Shown here: positions 7,297 to 15,893 of the stretch, one piece after another | Layout of the letters: each line of letters begins with the position of its first letter | How positions within the stretch are numbered: the stretch's first letter is position 1 | Assembly: GCF_017876155.1 (NCBI RefSeq) | Contig: NZ_JAGINP010000021.1 | Coordinates: forward strand, 1 to 64,000 | Direction: 5' to 3' | DNA: 64,000 bases | Source: Azospirillum rugosum | Lineage (GTDB): Bacteria; Pseudomonadota; Alphaproteobacteria; Azospirillales; Azospirillaceae | Notes under the pieces: model-generated | What the model was told of the DNA's origin: nothing | The model's database searches: none | Seen by the model: only the letters and a program-made list of their open reading frames with translations | Translations under genes and position numbers: made by a program

Positions 7297-9453
7297 ATGT
7301 CCGGGATCACCAAAGCCGCCGCCGCTGCACTGGCAGCCCCGCTGCTGGTCGCGTCCTACGCGGCCCTGCCGGCCTTCGCCGCAGAGCAGCCGGCCGGCGG
7401 GCTGGCGTTGAAGCGCGTGCTGCTGTCCACCGGCGGCGTCGGCTATTTCGAGCATGAAGCGCGGGTGAGCGGCGACGCCGCCCTGACGCTGGAAGTGCGC
7501 CGCGACCAGGTGGACGACGTGCTGAAGAGCATCGTCGTCTACGACGACCGCGGCGGAGTCGGCACGGTCGATCTCGCCGGGCAGGAGCCGCTGGAGACCG
7601 CCTTCCGCGAGCTGCCCTTCACGCCGGACGACCTGGCCTCCCCCACCGCGCTGCTGAACGCGCTGAAAGGGGCGGAGGTGCGCGCCGCCGGCTCCCGGGA
7701 CCTGTCCGGGCGCCTGCTGTCGGTGACCGAGGAGGCCGTCCAGCTGCCGAACGGCGTTGGCGTGACGACGCGGCACCGCGTCAGCCTGATGACGGCGGAG
7801 GGGTTGCGCCAGCTGGTCCTGGAGGACACCGACTCGCTGCGCTTCGCCGACCCGCGCGTGCAGGCGCAACTCGACAAGGCGCTCGCCGCGGTCGCCGACT
7901 CGGCGGGCAAGGAGCGGCGGCGCCTGACCATCCGCATGACCGCGCCGAAGGACAACGCGGGAGCGGAGCGCACGGTGCGCGTCGCCTATGTGGTCGGCGC
8001 CCCGCTGTGGAAGGCGACCTACCGGCTGACCCTGCCGGAGGTTGGGGCCGGGGCGAAGACCGGCAACCTCCAGGGCTGGGCCGTGCTGGAGAACCTGAGC
8101 GGCGACGATTGGAACGGGGTGGAGCTGTCGGTCGCCTCCGGCAATCCGGTGACCTTCCGGCAGGCGCTCTACTCCGCCTATTTCGTGAACCGGCCGGAGG
8201 TGCCGGTGGAGGTGCTGGGCCGCGTGCTGCCCACGCCGGACGAGGGCGCGATCGCCGCCGACCGCATGGCCAAGGCCGAGGCCCCCATGCCCCGCGCCCG
8301 CACGGGCGGAGGGATGGCGCCGCCGGTCGCCATGGCCGCGCCGATGGCGCCGTCCCCCGGAGCGTCCATGGGGGCGGATGCACCGCCGCCCGCCCCGTTG
8401 CAGATGCCGAAGCCGCTGCCGCCGAACGCTGCCGAGCCCTTCGCCGCGGAGAGCAGCGAGGCCACAGCGCAGGTGCTGTTCCGCTACCCGCAGCCGGTCA
8501 CGCTGGTCAACGGCGGCACGCTGATGATGCCGATCGTCGCCCGCGCCGTGCCGGCCGAACGGCTGTCGCTGTACCAGCCCGGCACCCAGCCGCGGAACCC
8601 GCTGGCCGCGCTGCGCCTGACGAACGACTCGGCAGCCGGTTCGGCGGCGGGGGGCGGCGGAAGCGGCCTGCCGCCCGGCGTGCTGACGCTGTACGAGACG
8701 GTCGGCGGCGCTCCGGCCTATGTGGGCGACGCGCGGCTCGCCGCCCTGCCCTCGGGCGAGAGCCGCCTGCTGAGCTTCGCGGTGGACCAGGCGGTGACCG
8801 TCGACCGCTCCGACCAGCCGAGCCGCACGCTGTCGCGCGCCAGCCTCGCCGACGGCGTGCTCCAGCTGACGGTGACGGAGCGCCAGACGACCACCTACCG
8901 GATCGCCGGCGCCGTCCGCGAGGACCGCAGCGTGATCGTCGAGCACCCGCGCCGCCCCGGCTGGGATCTGGTGGAGCCGGCGAACGCCGCGCCGGACACG
9001 ACGGCCAACGCCTACCGCCTGCCGGTCTCCGTGCCGGCCGGCAAGACGGCGACGCTGGCCGTGGCGCTGGAACGCCCGCGGGTGGAGCGCATCGGCCTCG
9101 CCGACCTGGCGCCGGAGCAGGTGCTGGCCTACGCCGCCTCCGCCGAGTTGCCGGCCCCGGTGCGCGAGGCGCTGGGCAAGGTCGCCGCCCTGCGCACCAC
9201 CGTCGCCGAGAAGGAACGCCGCGTCGCCGACATCGAGCGCGAGCAGGCCGACATCGCCAAGGAGCAGGAACGCCTGCGGCAGAACCTGTCCACCCTGCCG
9301 CGCGACAGCGACCTGTTCAAGCGGACCATCGGCAAGATGGGCGAGCAGGAAACGCGACTCGACGCTCTGTCGCGCGACCTTGGCGCCGCCCGCAAGGAGG
9401 CGGACGCGGCGCGGGCGGGCCTGCGGGATCAGGTGCGGGGGATGAAGTTCTGA
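7297..9453 (+). CDS. Secreted DUF4139 domain protein
   Basis: A 718-residue exported protein. Residues 1-28 form a Sec signal peptide ending in ALPAFA-AE. Then comes an N-terminal region with the family-typical GGVGYFEHEARV and VDDVLKSIVVYD segments, a central DUF4139 beta-rich part containing ERTVRVAYVVGAPLWKATYRL and NLSGDDWNGVELSVASGNP, a Pro/Ala/Met-rich loop at about 328-375, and a C-terminal coiled coil at about 635-710 (charged heptads with REQADIAKEQERL). Relatives are periplasmic or secreted proteins of unknown role. ATG 7297 has GGGAG eight bases before it. It stands alone, followed by a long palindromic repeat. Confidence 0.85.
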   Translation: MSGITKAAAAALAAPLLVASYAALPAFAAEQPAGGLALKRVLLSTGGVGYFEHEARVSGDAALTLEVRRDQVDDVLKSIVVYDDRGGVGTVDLAGQEPLETAFRELPFTPDDLASPTALLNALKGAEVRAAGSRDLSGRLLSVTEEAVQLPNGVGVTTRHRVSLMTAEGLRQLVLEDTDSLRFADPRVQAQLDKALAAVADSAGKERRRLTIRMTAPKDNAGAERTVRVAYVVGAPLWKATYRLTLPEVGAGAKTGNLQGWAVLENLSGDDWNGVELSVASGNPVTFRQALYSAYFVNRPEVPVEVLGRVLPTPDEGAIAADRMAKAEAPMPRARTGGGMAPPVAMAAPMAPSPGASMGADAPPPAPLQMPKPLPPNAAEPFAAESSEATAQVLFRYPQPVTLVNGGTLMMPIVARAVPAERLSLYQPGTQPRNPLAALRLTNDSAAGSAAGGGGSGLPPGVLTLYETVGGAPAYVGDARLAALPSGESRLLSFAVDQAVTVDRSDQPSRTLSRASLADGVLQLTVTERQTTTYRIAGAVREDRSVIVEHPRRPGWDLVEPANAAPDTTANAYRLPVSVPAGKTATLAVALERPRVERIGLADLAPEQVLAYAASAELPAPVREALGKVAALRTTVAEKERRVADIEREQADIAKEQERLRQNLSTLPRDSDLFKRTIGKMGEQETRLDALSRDLGAARKEADAARAGLRDQVRGMKF

Positions 9454-9477
9454 TGGGGGTGTGTGGGGTGGGGAGTG

Positions 9478-9599
9478 GTTGCGTTGGGCCCCCCTCCCAA
9501 CCTCCCCCCACTTCGCGGGGGGAGGGGCTTGACGTCGGAGCGGCGGCAGTCCCCTCCCCCGCGAAGTGGGGGAGGGTTAGGGTGGGGGCCCAGTGCAAG
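9478..9599. repeat. Palindromic repeat, GGGCCC family (copy 1)
   Basis: About 120 bases bounded by GCGTTGGGCCCCCC on the left and GGGGGCCCAGTGC on the right. Each half holds a strong hairpin of CCTCCCCCCACTTCGCGGGG type, and the whole is an imperfect inverted repeat. Related copies lie at about 21421, 28227, 46753 and 58450 in this window. It could fold as a bidirectional terminator between the DUF4139 and NnrU genes, which converge here. Confidence 0.85.
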
Positions 9600-9606
9600 G
9601 ACGGAA

Positions 9607-10305
9607 TCAGTAAGGCAGCGGCGACACCCCGAACACCCAGCGGTGCAGGTGCAGGAAGGCGGCGTAGAGCACCAGCGCCAGGGCGACGCGCCACCAGCCG
9701 ATCTCGCGCCAGACGAAGCTCTGGCGGCCGGACAGGATGGCGGCGAAGGGGATGTTGGAGGTGCGCGCGGCGTAGCGGTCCCAGGCGGGGCCGAGGCGCC
9801 GCGCCAGCTTGGCGTCGATCAGCGCGCTGCCGGCGAGCGCCAGAATTGCCAGGGTGCCGAACAGGATCACGGACGCGAGGTCGCCGTTCGGGACAAGATG
9901 GGCCAGCGCCCACAGGCCGACGCCCCACAGGAAGGGGTTGCGGGTCACGCGCAGGATGCCCCGCGCCGGATCCCCTTCCCCGGCCAGCAGCGCCTCCTGC
10001 CCGACGGCGGTCGGGTTCGGCGTGCTGAAACCGGCGACGAGCAGCAGGAGCGACAGCGGGACGACCAGCAGCGGCACCCAGGCCTGCCAGCCGGCCACCG
10101 ACCACAGCGGCTCGTAGGGGGCGTTGTTGTAGGCGGCGCCCAGCCACCAGAAGGACAGCGCGGCGATCAGCGAATAGAGGCCGAGGTAGGGCTTCTCCCC
10201 CAGCCGTGACGTCAGGGCACCGCGCAGCGGCGTGCTGGAGATGCCGAAATGCGTGATCAGCAGGAACAGGCCTGCCGCGGCGACGTGGGCGATGCTGCCG
10301 GTCAT
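9607..10305 (-). CDS. NnrU family membrane protein
   Basis: A 232-residue integral membrane protein with about six to seven helices, of the NnrU family. NnrU was first found near nitric-oxide-reduction genes in Rhizobiales; its relatives resemble isoprenylcysteine methyltransferase-like membrane proteins. The conserved RVTRNPFLWGVGLWALAHL block (about 119-138) is present, as is the early LLITHFG segment. No nor, nir or nos genes occur nearby, so a link to denitrification is only by family name. The ATG at 10305 has GGAG seven bases upstream. It converges on the DUF4139 gene across a palindromic repeat. Confidence 0.85.
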   Translation of the reverse strand: MTGSIAHVAAAGLFLLITHFGISSTPLRGALTSRLGEKPYLGLYSLIAALSFWWLGAAYNNAPYEPLWSVAGWQAWVPLLVVPLSLLLLVAGFSTPNPTAVGQEALLAGEGDPARGILRVTRNPFLWGVGLWALAHLVPNGDLASVILFGTLAILALAGSALIDAKLARRLGPAWDRYAARTSNIPFAAILSGRQSFVWREIGWWRVALALVLYAAFLHLHRWVFGVSPLPY

Positions 10306-10378
10306 GCGGGGCTCCGCGATGGAGACGAACCCGCCCAGCTTACGCCAATCGCCGCCGCGGCGCCCTGTCAGTGTCAGG

Positions 10379-10852
10379 TCACGCGCCCTTTTCGACCGTG
10401 GTGGCGCTGCAATAGGCCCAGTCGTCGCCCTGCAGGCCGAAGAACATCGCCACCGGCTGCTTGCCGGAGCGGTCGATGACGACGCGGAAGCGGCTGCCGG
10501 TGCAGGATCCTGCGGCCTGCTTCTGGTAGGGCAGCTTGACGTGCTTGGACTTCAGGCAGGTGTCGGAGACCTTCGGCGGGTTGGCCGGGCCGTCGACCTT
10601 CTTGCCGTTCAGGACCATGTAGTAGTTGGTCGCCTGCCCGCCCTTCACGTCGGCCTTGATCTCGATCTTGCCGAATCGGGACTTGTAGAGCCCGGCGTCC
10701 TGCTCCCCGTCCGGCGCGCCCGGCGGGATGGTGCGGAAGGAGATGGCGGCGCAGGACGGCGGCTCCTTCTTCTGGGCGTGGGCCGGGCCGGCGAGCGTAA
10801 GGGTGGCGAGCCCGGCGACCAGCACGGCCCCGCAAAGACGCGACAGCGACAT
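10379..10852 (-). CDS. Small secreted protein, function unknown
   Basis: A 157-residue protein with a clear Sec signal peptide (MSLSRLCGAVLVAGLATLTL, cleavage likely after AHA-Q at 26). The mature part has four cysteines (CAAISFR, DTCLKSK, GSCTGSR, AYCSAT), which could make two disulfides in the periplasm, and the segment SFRTIPPGAPDGEQDAGLYKSRFG. I do not assign a family. The ATG at 10852 follows a GGAAGAG ribosome site. It is downstream of the thiamine/thioesterase genes on the same strand but separated by about 55 bases. Confidence 0.75.
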   Translation of the reverse strand: MSLSRLCGAVLVAGLATLTLAGPAHAQKKEPPSCAAISFRTIPPGAPDGEQDAGLYKSRFGKIEIKADVKGGQATNYYMVLNGKKVDGPANPPKVSDTCLKSKHVKLPYQKQAAGSCTGSRFRVVIDRSGKQPVAMFFGLQGDDWAYCSATTVEKGA

Positions 10853-10906
10853 TGGATTCTCTTCCTTAGGGATGACGCAACCGGGCTACCCCATACAGCG
10901 GAACAG

Positions 10907-11350
10907 TCAGGCCGGCGACTGACAAAAGACGGTCTGCTGCATGATCGCACAGTCCTTCTCCACCCCGCCGTCGAGCATGGAGACCTCCACGCTGGTGACG
11001 GCCAGGGTGCGGCCGGCCTTCAGCACGCGGGCGCGGGCGATCATCACCTCACCCTTGGCCGGGGACATCAGGTTGATCTTGAACTCCACGGCCAGCACCT
11101 CGCTGCCCGGCGCGGTCAGCGACAGGGCGGCGTAGCCCCCGGCGTTGTCGGCCAGCGTGGACACCATGCCCGCGTGGAAATAGCCGTGCTGCTGCGTCAG
11201 CGCGGGGTTGAACGGCATCCGCATCTCGCAGAAGCCGGGCTCCACGCGGGTCAGCTCGATGCCCAGGGTGCGGCAGATCGGCTGGCGTTCGAAGCTGGCG
11301 CGGCAGCGCGCCTCCCAATTGGGATCGCGTGGATCGAGGCGCTTGGTCAA
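10907..11350 (-). CDS. PaaI-type hotdog thioesterase
   Basis: A 147-residue single-hotdog protein of the PaaI/4HBT family, which hydrolyses acyl- or aryl-CoA thioesters. The family core QQHGYFHAGMVSTLADNAGGYAA spans residues 54-75, with candidate active-site residues H59 and D68. The strand LAVEFKINLMSPAKGE follows as expected. The start appears to be TTG at 11350, since no suitable ATG exists near the N-terminus and GGAAAGG lies eight bases upstream. It is 54 bases downstream of thiG on the same strand and may be read through from the thiamine operon, though no role in thiamine synthesis is known. Confidence 0.85.
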   Translation of the reverse strand: MTKRLDPRDPNWEARCRASFERQPICRTLGIELTRVEPGFCEMRMPFNPALTQQHGYFHAGMVSTLADNAGGYAALSLTAPGSEVLAVEFKINLMSPAKGEVMIARARVLKAGRTLAVTSVEVSMLDGGVEKDCAIMQQTVFCQSPA

Positions 11351-11404
11351 GGGATGGGCCTTTCCGGTTGTGGAAACGGGAGCGGCCCCTACCCTGCGCC
11401 AGCC

Positions 11405-12190
11405 TTACGTCCCGATCAAGCCAAGCTGAGGGCTGGACGGCTCCGCGAAGGCGCGCTTGGGCATGCGCCCGGCGAGATGCGCCCCGCGGCCGGCGGCCAC
11501 CGCGTCGCGCATGGCCGCCGCCATGCGGACCGGGTCGCGCGCCTTCGACACGGCGGTGTTCAGCAGGACGGCGGCGCAGCCCAACTCCATCGCCAGCGCC
11601 GCGTCGGACGCGGTGCCGATGCCGGCGTCCAGCACCACGGGCACCGGGCTGCGCGCGCAGATGGTCTCGATCGCGTGCGGGTTGCGGATGCCGAGGCCGG
11701 AGCCGATGAAGGCCCCCAGCGGCATCACCGCCGCGGCCCCCAGATCGGCCAGCTTGCGGCAGGTGACCGGGTCGTCGTTGCAGTAGGGCAGCACGGTGAA
11801 GCCGTCGGCCACCAGCTCTTCGGTGGCGCGGAGAAGCTCCTCCACGTCGGGGTAGAGCAGCTCGCGGTCGCCGATGACCTCCAGCTTGATCCAGTCGACG
11901 CCCAGCGCCTCGCGCGCCAGCTGGGCGGTCAGCACCGCCTCCCTGGCGGTCAGGCAGCCGGCGGTGTTGGGCAGCAGCCCGACCCGACCGCCGAATCGGC
12001 TCGCCAGCACGTCGGTGAGGCTTTCCGAATAGCCGTCCAGGCTGATGCGGCGGATGGCGACGGTGGCAAGCTCGCTGCCGCTCGCCTCCAGCGCGTCGAG
12101 CATGACCTGCTGGTTCGGGTATCCGGCGGTGCCCAGGAACAGCCGCGAACCGAGGCCGCGGCCGGCGATGGTGAGGGTGTCGGTGTGCAT
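11405..12190 (-). CDS. thiG: Thiazole synthase ThiG
   Basis: A 261-residue TIM-barrel enzyme that forms the thiazole phosphate ring of thiamine from 1-deoxy-D-xylulose 5-phosphate, dehydroglycine and ThiS-thiocarboxylate. The Schiff-base lysine is K102 in VDWIKLEVIGD. The phosphate-binding GSGLGIRNP and VVLDAGIGTASDAALAMELG segments are present, as is VLLNTAVSKARDP near the C-terminus. Full family length. GAGGAAA lies just before the ATG at 12190. It is the third gene of thiO-thiS-thiG, but a palindromic repeat of about 130 bases separates it from thiS, which may affect read-through or message stability. Confidence 0.96.
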   Translation of the reverse strand: MHTDTLTIAGRGLGSRLFLGTAGYPNQQVMLDALEASGSELATVAIRRISLDGYSESLTDVLASRFGGRVGLLPNTAGCLTAREAVLTAQLAREALGVDWIKLEVIGDRELLYPDVEELLRATEELVADGFTVLPYCNDDPVTCRKLADLGAAAVMPLGAFIGSGLGIRNPHAIETICARSPVPVVLDAGIGTASDAALAMELGCAAVLLNTAVSKARDPVRMAAAMRDAVAAGRGAHLAGRMPKRAFAEPSSPQLGLIGT

Positions 12191-12210
12191 GGGGTTTCCT
12201 CGAAAGCATT

Positions 12211-12343
12211 CTTGTCCCCTCTCCCCCTGGGGAGAGGGTTAGGGTGAGGGGGCGCCCGAAGGGCGTCCAAGCACTGCAATGAGCCAGCGTTTCCGGCCTG
12301 CGGCCGCCCCCTCATCCCAACCCTTCTCCCCGGAGGGGAGAAG
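12211..12343. repeat. Palindromic repeat, CCCTCTCCC family (copy 1)
   Basis: Between thiS and thiG. The left half holds CCCCTCTCCCC facing GGGGAGAGGG, then TTAGGGTGAGGGGGCG; the right half reads CGCCCCCTCATCCCAACCC then a CTTCTCCCC/GGGGAGAAG hairpin, so the two halves mirror each other around 12275. A related copy lies between the two tRNA-Pro genes (37180-37331). Confidence 0.75.
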
Positions 12344-12354
12344 GACTCTGCCCC

Positions 12355-12564
12355 TCACCCGCCCTGGACGGGGCGGATGATTTCCAGGGCGTCGCCGGCG
12401 GACAGCGGCGTCTGGTCCCAGTGGCGGGAGGGGACGACGGCGCCGTTCAGCGCCACGGCGACGCCGCGGGTGCCGGGGACGATGCCGCGGCCGGCCAGCA
12501 GGGCGGCAACGGTGTCGGCGGCGAGATCCTCGTCGCGGCCGTTGATGCGGATGGTGCCGTTCAT
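12355..12564 (-). CDS. thiS: Sulfur carrier protein ThiS
   Basis: A 69-residue ubiquitin-fold carrier that brings sulfur, as a C-terminal thiocarboxylate, to ThiG. It ends in the obligatory Gly-Gly (IIRPVQGG) and shows the family core TRGVAVALNGAVVPSRHWD and the LSAGDALEII segment. The ATG at 12564 overlaps the thiO stop by four bases (ATGA), so the two are translationally coupled. It is adenylated by ThiF, which is not encoded in this window. Confidence 0.95.
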   Translation of the reverse strand: MNGTIRINGRDEDLAADTVAALLAGRGIVPGTRGVAVALNGAVVPSRHWDQTPLSAGDALEIIRPVQGG

Positions 12565-13715
12565 GCCGCGGCTCCCTTCGGCTGGAAGCGGTCGAGCGCG
12601 AAGGGGCGGATCACCGGGTCGCTCTCGCCGGTCAGGACGAGGCGGGCGATGGAATCGGCGGTGACCGGGGTCAGCAGGATGCCGTTGCGGTGGTGCCCGG
12701 TGGCGAGCACCAGCCCTTCCACCTCGCTCAGACCGAGGATCGGCGCGTCGTCGCGGCTGCCGGGGCGGAAGCCGGCCCAGGCCTCCTCGATGGGAAGCTC
12801 GGCGATGCCCGGCAGGGCGCGCCAGGCGCCCTCCAGCAGGGCGAACTGGCCCCCGGCGGTCAGCCGGTCGTCGAAGCCGCGCTCCTCCGTCGTGGCGCCG
12901 ATCAGCAGGCGGCCGTCCAGCCGCGGGATCAGGTAGGTGCCGGGCGTCCACACCACGTGGCGCAGCAGAGGCAGGCGCGGGTCCATGCGCAGGCAGACCA
13001 TCTGGCCCTTGACCGGACGCACGGGCGGGCGCGCGGCCGGGGGCAGGCCCTCGATGCCGGCGGACCAGGCGCCAGCGGCCAGAACGACGCGGTCGGCCTC
13101 GACCAGATTATCGCCGACGCGCAGGCCGGTGACGCGGCCACTGTGCATCTCGATGCGGCTGACCGGGGCGTTCTCGTGCAGTTCCACCCCGGCGCGCAGG
13201 GCGGCGGTGTGCAGGGCGGCGGCGAGCTTGCGGTTGTCGACCTGGTGGTCCTCCGCGCAGTAGAGCGCGCCAGCCACGCCGGGCTGGAGGTAGGGCTCCC
13301 GCCGGCGCACCTCCGCGCCGCTCAGCCACTCCACCGGCAGGCCGAAGCCGGACTGGAGGCCATGGAGGAAGCGCAGCTTGGCCGCGTCGTCGGCGGTCTG
13401 CGCGATGACCATGGTGCCTTCGGTGCGCAGGTCGACGGACTGGCCGCTCGCCTCTTCCAACTCCGCCGCGAAGGCGGGCCAGAGCGCCTGGGAGGCGCGG
13501 GTCAGCGGCAGCAGGTTGTCCTCGGCGGGCTCTGTCTCCACGCAGGCGGCGAGCATGCCGCCGGCCGCGTGGGTGGCGCCGCGGCCGGCAAGCCCACGGT
13601 CGAAGACCTGGACGCGGCAGCCGGCGGCGGCGAGCTTCCAGGCGATGGACAGGCCAATGGCCCCGGCCCCGACTATGGCGACGGATGGAGAATCGAATGA
13701 GGGCGCAGATCGCAT
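12561..13715 (-). CDS. thiO: Glycine oxidase ThiO
   Basis: A 384-residue FAD-dependent amine oxidase of the DadA/ThiO group; it converts glycine to the imine (dehydroglycine) used by ThiG. The N-terminal dinucleotide-binding site VAIVGAGAIGLSIAW (12-26) is followed by the acidic end of beta2 in VQVFDRG and the GATHAAGGML flavin contact. The C-terminal ATGHHRNGILLTP segment closes the FAD site, as in ThiO. It is the first gene after a TPP riboswitch, and the ATG at 13715 uses a GAAGGGAG ribosome site that lies at the 3' end of the aptamer. It overlaps thiS by four bases. The oxidase route fits an aerobic or microaerobic life. Confidence 0.94.
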   Translation of the reverse strand: MRSAPSFDSPSVAIVGAGAIGLSIAWKLAAAGCRVQVFDRGLAGRGATHAAGGMLAACVETEPAEDNLLPLTRASQALWPAFAAELEEASGQSVDLRTEGTMVIAQTADDAAKLRFLHGLQSGFGLPVEWLSGAEVRRREPYLQPGVAGALYCAEDHQVDNRKLAAALHTAALRAGVELHENAPVSRIEMHSGRVTGLRVGDNLVEADRVVLAAGAWSAGIEGLPPAARPPVRPVKGQMVCLRMDPRLPLLRHVVWTPGTYLIPRLDGRLLIGATTEERGFDDRLTAGGQFALLEGAWRALPGIAELPIEEAWAGFRPGSRDDAPILGLSEVEGLVLATGHHRNGILLTPVTADSIARLVLTGESDPVIRPFALDRFQPKGAAA

Positions 13716-13719
13716 GCGG

Positions 13720-13802
13720 CGGCTCCCTTCGCTGGCATTATCCAGACAGGTTCGATGGGTGTGATCTCAGCCGCACGAGCGCATCCCGCGCGGCACCCCA
13801 GC
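13720..13802 (-). promoter_or_regulatory. TPP (thi-box) riboswitch
   Basis: On the minus strand the leader of thiO reads GGGGTGCC at its 5' end, then GGCTGAGATCACACCC, then CGAACCTG and GGATAATGCC, ending in AGCGAAGGGAGC. These are the conserved thi-box blocks in the correct order. The final GAAGGGAG is also the ribosome-binding site for thiO, seven bases before its ATG. Binding of thiamine pyrophosphate would therefore be expected to hide the ribosome site directly and block translation. Confidence 0.95.
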
Positions 13803-13814
13803 CAATGCGGCGAT

Positions 13815-13840
13815 AATCCAAAACCACCTTTGGTTTGGCA
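13815..13840 (-). terminator. Possible weak terminator after mgtE
   Basis: The minus strand reads CCAAACCAAAGGTGGTTTTGG just after the mgtE stop: a hairpin with arms CCAAACCA and TGGTTTTGG (one bulge). There is no long T-run. It would separate mgtE from the thiamine leader that follows on the same strand. Confidence 0.35.
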
Positions 13841-13854
13841 AGCCCGAAATCGGC

Positions 13855-15312
13855 CTACAGGAGAATCGCCGCGGCAAGTCCCAGGAAGGCGAAGAAGCCG
13901 ACCACGTCGGTGACGGTGGTCAGGAACACGGCACTGGCCACCGCCGGATCGACGCCCAGCTTGTCGAGCCCCAGCGGCAGCAGCGCCCCGAACAGGCCGG
14001 CGACGAACAGGTTGATGACCATGGCGCAGGCGATCACCACCCCGATCATGGGCGAGAACCAGGTCCAGGCGATCAGCCCGACCAGCACCGCGAAGACCAC
14101 GCCGTTGATCAGCCCGACCAGCACCTCCTTCCCAACGACGCGCAGCGCGTTGGAGGAGGACAGCTCGCGCGTCGCCAGCGCGCGGACCACCACGGTCAGC
14201 GTCTGGGTGCCGGCGTTGCCGCCCATGGAGGCGACGATGGGCATCAGCACGGCCAGCGCCACGATCTGCGAGATCGTGCCCTCGAACAGCGAGATCACGC
14301 CGGACGCGATGAAGGCGGTGACGAGGTTGACCGCCAGCCACCACACGCGCGAGCGGGCGATATCGCGGATGCCGCTGAACACGCCGGTGTCGCCGACGCC
14401 GCCCAGCTTGCGGATGTCGTCCTCCGCCTCCTCGTCGATGATGTGGACGACGTCGTCCACGGTGATGACGCCGATCAGCCGCCCGCCCGCGTCCACCACC
14501 GGGGCGGACACCAGCGCGTACTGGCGGAAGAGGTTCGCCACCTCCTCCTGGTCCATGGTGGCCGGGATGGTGTCCACCTCCTCCGTCACGATGTCGGCGA
14601 TGCGGACGGAGCGCTTCTGCCGCAGCAGCCGCGACAGCGGAACGGCGCCGACGACCCGGTGCATGGGGTCGACGACGAAGATGTCGTAGAAATCCTCCGG
14701 CAGGTCGTCGGACGCCGCGCGGACGTAGTCGATGGTCTTGCCGACCGTCCAGAACAGCGGCACCGCAACCAGGTCGCGCTGCATCAGGCGGCCGGCGGTG
14801 TACTCGTCGTAGGTCAGGTTCTCCTGGACCAGCGCGCGGTCGGCGGCCGGCAGGTTCTCCAGCACCTCCCGCCGGGTCTCCTCGTCCAGGTCCTCGATGA
14901 CGTCCACCGCGTCGTCGGTGTCGAGGTCGGCGACGGCGGCGGCCAGTTCCTTCGGCTCGAACAGCCCGACGATCTCCTCGCGGAGGTCGGGGTTCAGGTA
15001 GCTCAGCACCTCGCCGTCGAAGTCGGGGCGCAGCAGGCCGACCAGCGCCTCGCGCTCGTCGTGGCCCAGCTGCTCGATCAGGTCGGCGACGTCGGCGGGG
15101 TGCAGGTCCGCGATCTCGGCGCGCAGCTCCTCGCGCCGGTTGTCGCGCAGGTGGGCGACGACCTCCTCCACGAACTCCGGCTCGACGCCGTAGCGCCGCT
15201 CCTCCTCGCCTTCCTCACGGAGCTGGGCCTCACGGAGTTGATGGGGGCGTTCCGCCGCCCGTTGCGGCTCATCGTCCGGGATGCGATTCGGCTCCTGGGG
15301 GTCGGCGTGCAT
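13855..15312 (-). CDS. mgtE: Magnesium transporter MgtE
   Basis: A 485-residue Mg2+ channel/transporter. Order of domains: a charged N-terminal extension (1-45), the MgtE-N superhelix (about 46-150, with ADLHPADVADLIEQL), two CBS domains (about 150-280, ending near LIGVITVDDVVHIIDEEA) and a C-terminal five-helix pore domain with PIVASMGGNAGTQTLTVVVR. The CBS and N domains sense Mg2+ and close the pore when it is plentiful. The ATG at 15312 was preferred to the GTG three codons upstream because GGAGGG abuts that GTG but sits eight bases before the ATG. A leader of roughly 130 bases may precede it. Confidence 0.93.
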   Translation of the reverse strand: MHADPQEPNRIPDDEPQRAAERPHQLREAQLREEGEEERRYGVEPEFVEEVVAHLRDNRREELRAEIADLHPADVADLIEQLGHDEREALVGLLRPDFDGEVLSYLNPDLREEIVGLFEPKELAAAVADLDTDDAVDVIEDLDEETRREVLENLPAADRALVQENLTYDEYTAGRLMQRDLVAVPLFWTVGKTIDYVRAASDDLPEDFYDIFVVDPMHRVVGAVPLSRLLRQKRSVRIADIVTEEVDTIPATMDQEEVANLFRQYALVSAPVVDAGGRLIGVITVDDVVHIIDEEAEDDIRKLGGVGDTGVFSGIRDIARSRVWWLAVNLVTAFIASGVISLFEGTISQIVALAVLMPIVASMGGNAGTQTLTVVVRALATRELSSSNALRVVGKEVLVGLINGVVFAVLVGLIAWTWFSPMIGVVIACAMVINLFVAGLFGALLPLGLDKLGVDPAVASAVFLTTVTDVVGFFAFLGLAAAILL

Positions 15313-15440
15313 GGCGGACACCCTCCCTTAGCGATGGCAACGCGACGCGACGGCATGGTCCAGAGGGCTGGCGGCCATGGCGCACCGGGGTTTGCGGGTT
15401 GGGGGAGCCCCCGCGCGGGTCGTCGCCGGGGCGCCCACGA

Positions 15441-15469
15441 AATATAGGTGCGCCTCCGCTTTGTCCAGC
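15441..15469 (-). promoter_or_regulatory. Candidate mgtE promoter
   Basis: On the minus strand a TATATT (-10 like, 15441-15446) lies 16 bases after CTGGAC (15463-15468), a -35-like hexamer. If used, the mgtE leader would be about 120-130 nucleotides long. Confidence 0.35.
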
Positions 15470-15520
15470 ATGGCAAACGCCGCCCGCACGCCCGGTTCCT
15501 CCTTCGCGCAATGCTTGCGC

Positions 15521-15549
15521 TTGCGGAAAAGTTAGGGCACCCATAATAG
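15521..15549 (+). promoter_or_regulatory. Candidate promoter of the STAS gene
   Basis: TTGCGG (15521-15526), a 17-base spacer, then TAATAG (15544-15549), about 25 bases upstream of the STAS start at 15575. The spacer and AT content fit a sigma-70 promoter. Confidence 0.45.
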
Positions 15550-15574
15550 GGTTCCCCAGCCAGCGGACGGACCG

Positions 15575-15877
15575 ATGGAATACGCCTACACCGAGGTCGA
15601 CGGCCAGGAAGGCATTCTGCTGTCGGGGCGTTTCACCTACGACGACAGCCCCAAGTTCCACGCCATGCTGGCGGATTGGGACGTCGCCGCCCGCCCGGAC
15701 GTGCACCTGGACCTGCGCTACCTGACGTTCCTGGATTCCACGGCCATCGGCATGCTGTTCATCCTGGCGAACCGCTGCCGCGACGCCAAGGGACAGGTGG
15801 TGATCCACAACGCGCAACCATACCTCGTGCAGACCCTGCGCCGCGTGGCGCTGGACCAGTACGTCACCTTCCGCTGA
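15575..15877 (+). CDS. STAS domain protein (anti-sigma factor antagonist-like)
   Basis: A 100-residue single-domain STAS protein. The conserved loop LRYLTFLDSTAIGMLFIL (47-64) carries S55, the serine that is phosphorylated by a partner kinase in SpoIIAA-type partner switching. No anti-sigma kinase or phosphatase gene is adjacent, so the partner is elsewhere. Proteins of this type can also work in chemoreceptor or toluene-tolerance (MlaB) systems; the length and isolated context do not settle this. It has its own candidate promoter and a strong terminator immediately after it. Confidence 0.88.
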   Translation: MEYAYTEVDGQEGILLSGRFTYDDSPKFHAMLADWDVAARPDVHLDLRYLTFLDSTAIGMLFILANRCRDAKGQVVIHNAQPYLVQTLRRVALDQYVTFR

Positions 15878-15893
15878 AGGAAGGGCCAGGACG

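Noticed and set aside
13717..13802. Coding region upstream of thiO
   Set aside because: The sequence matches all conserved thi-box blocks in order, so it is an untranslated riboswitch leader.
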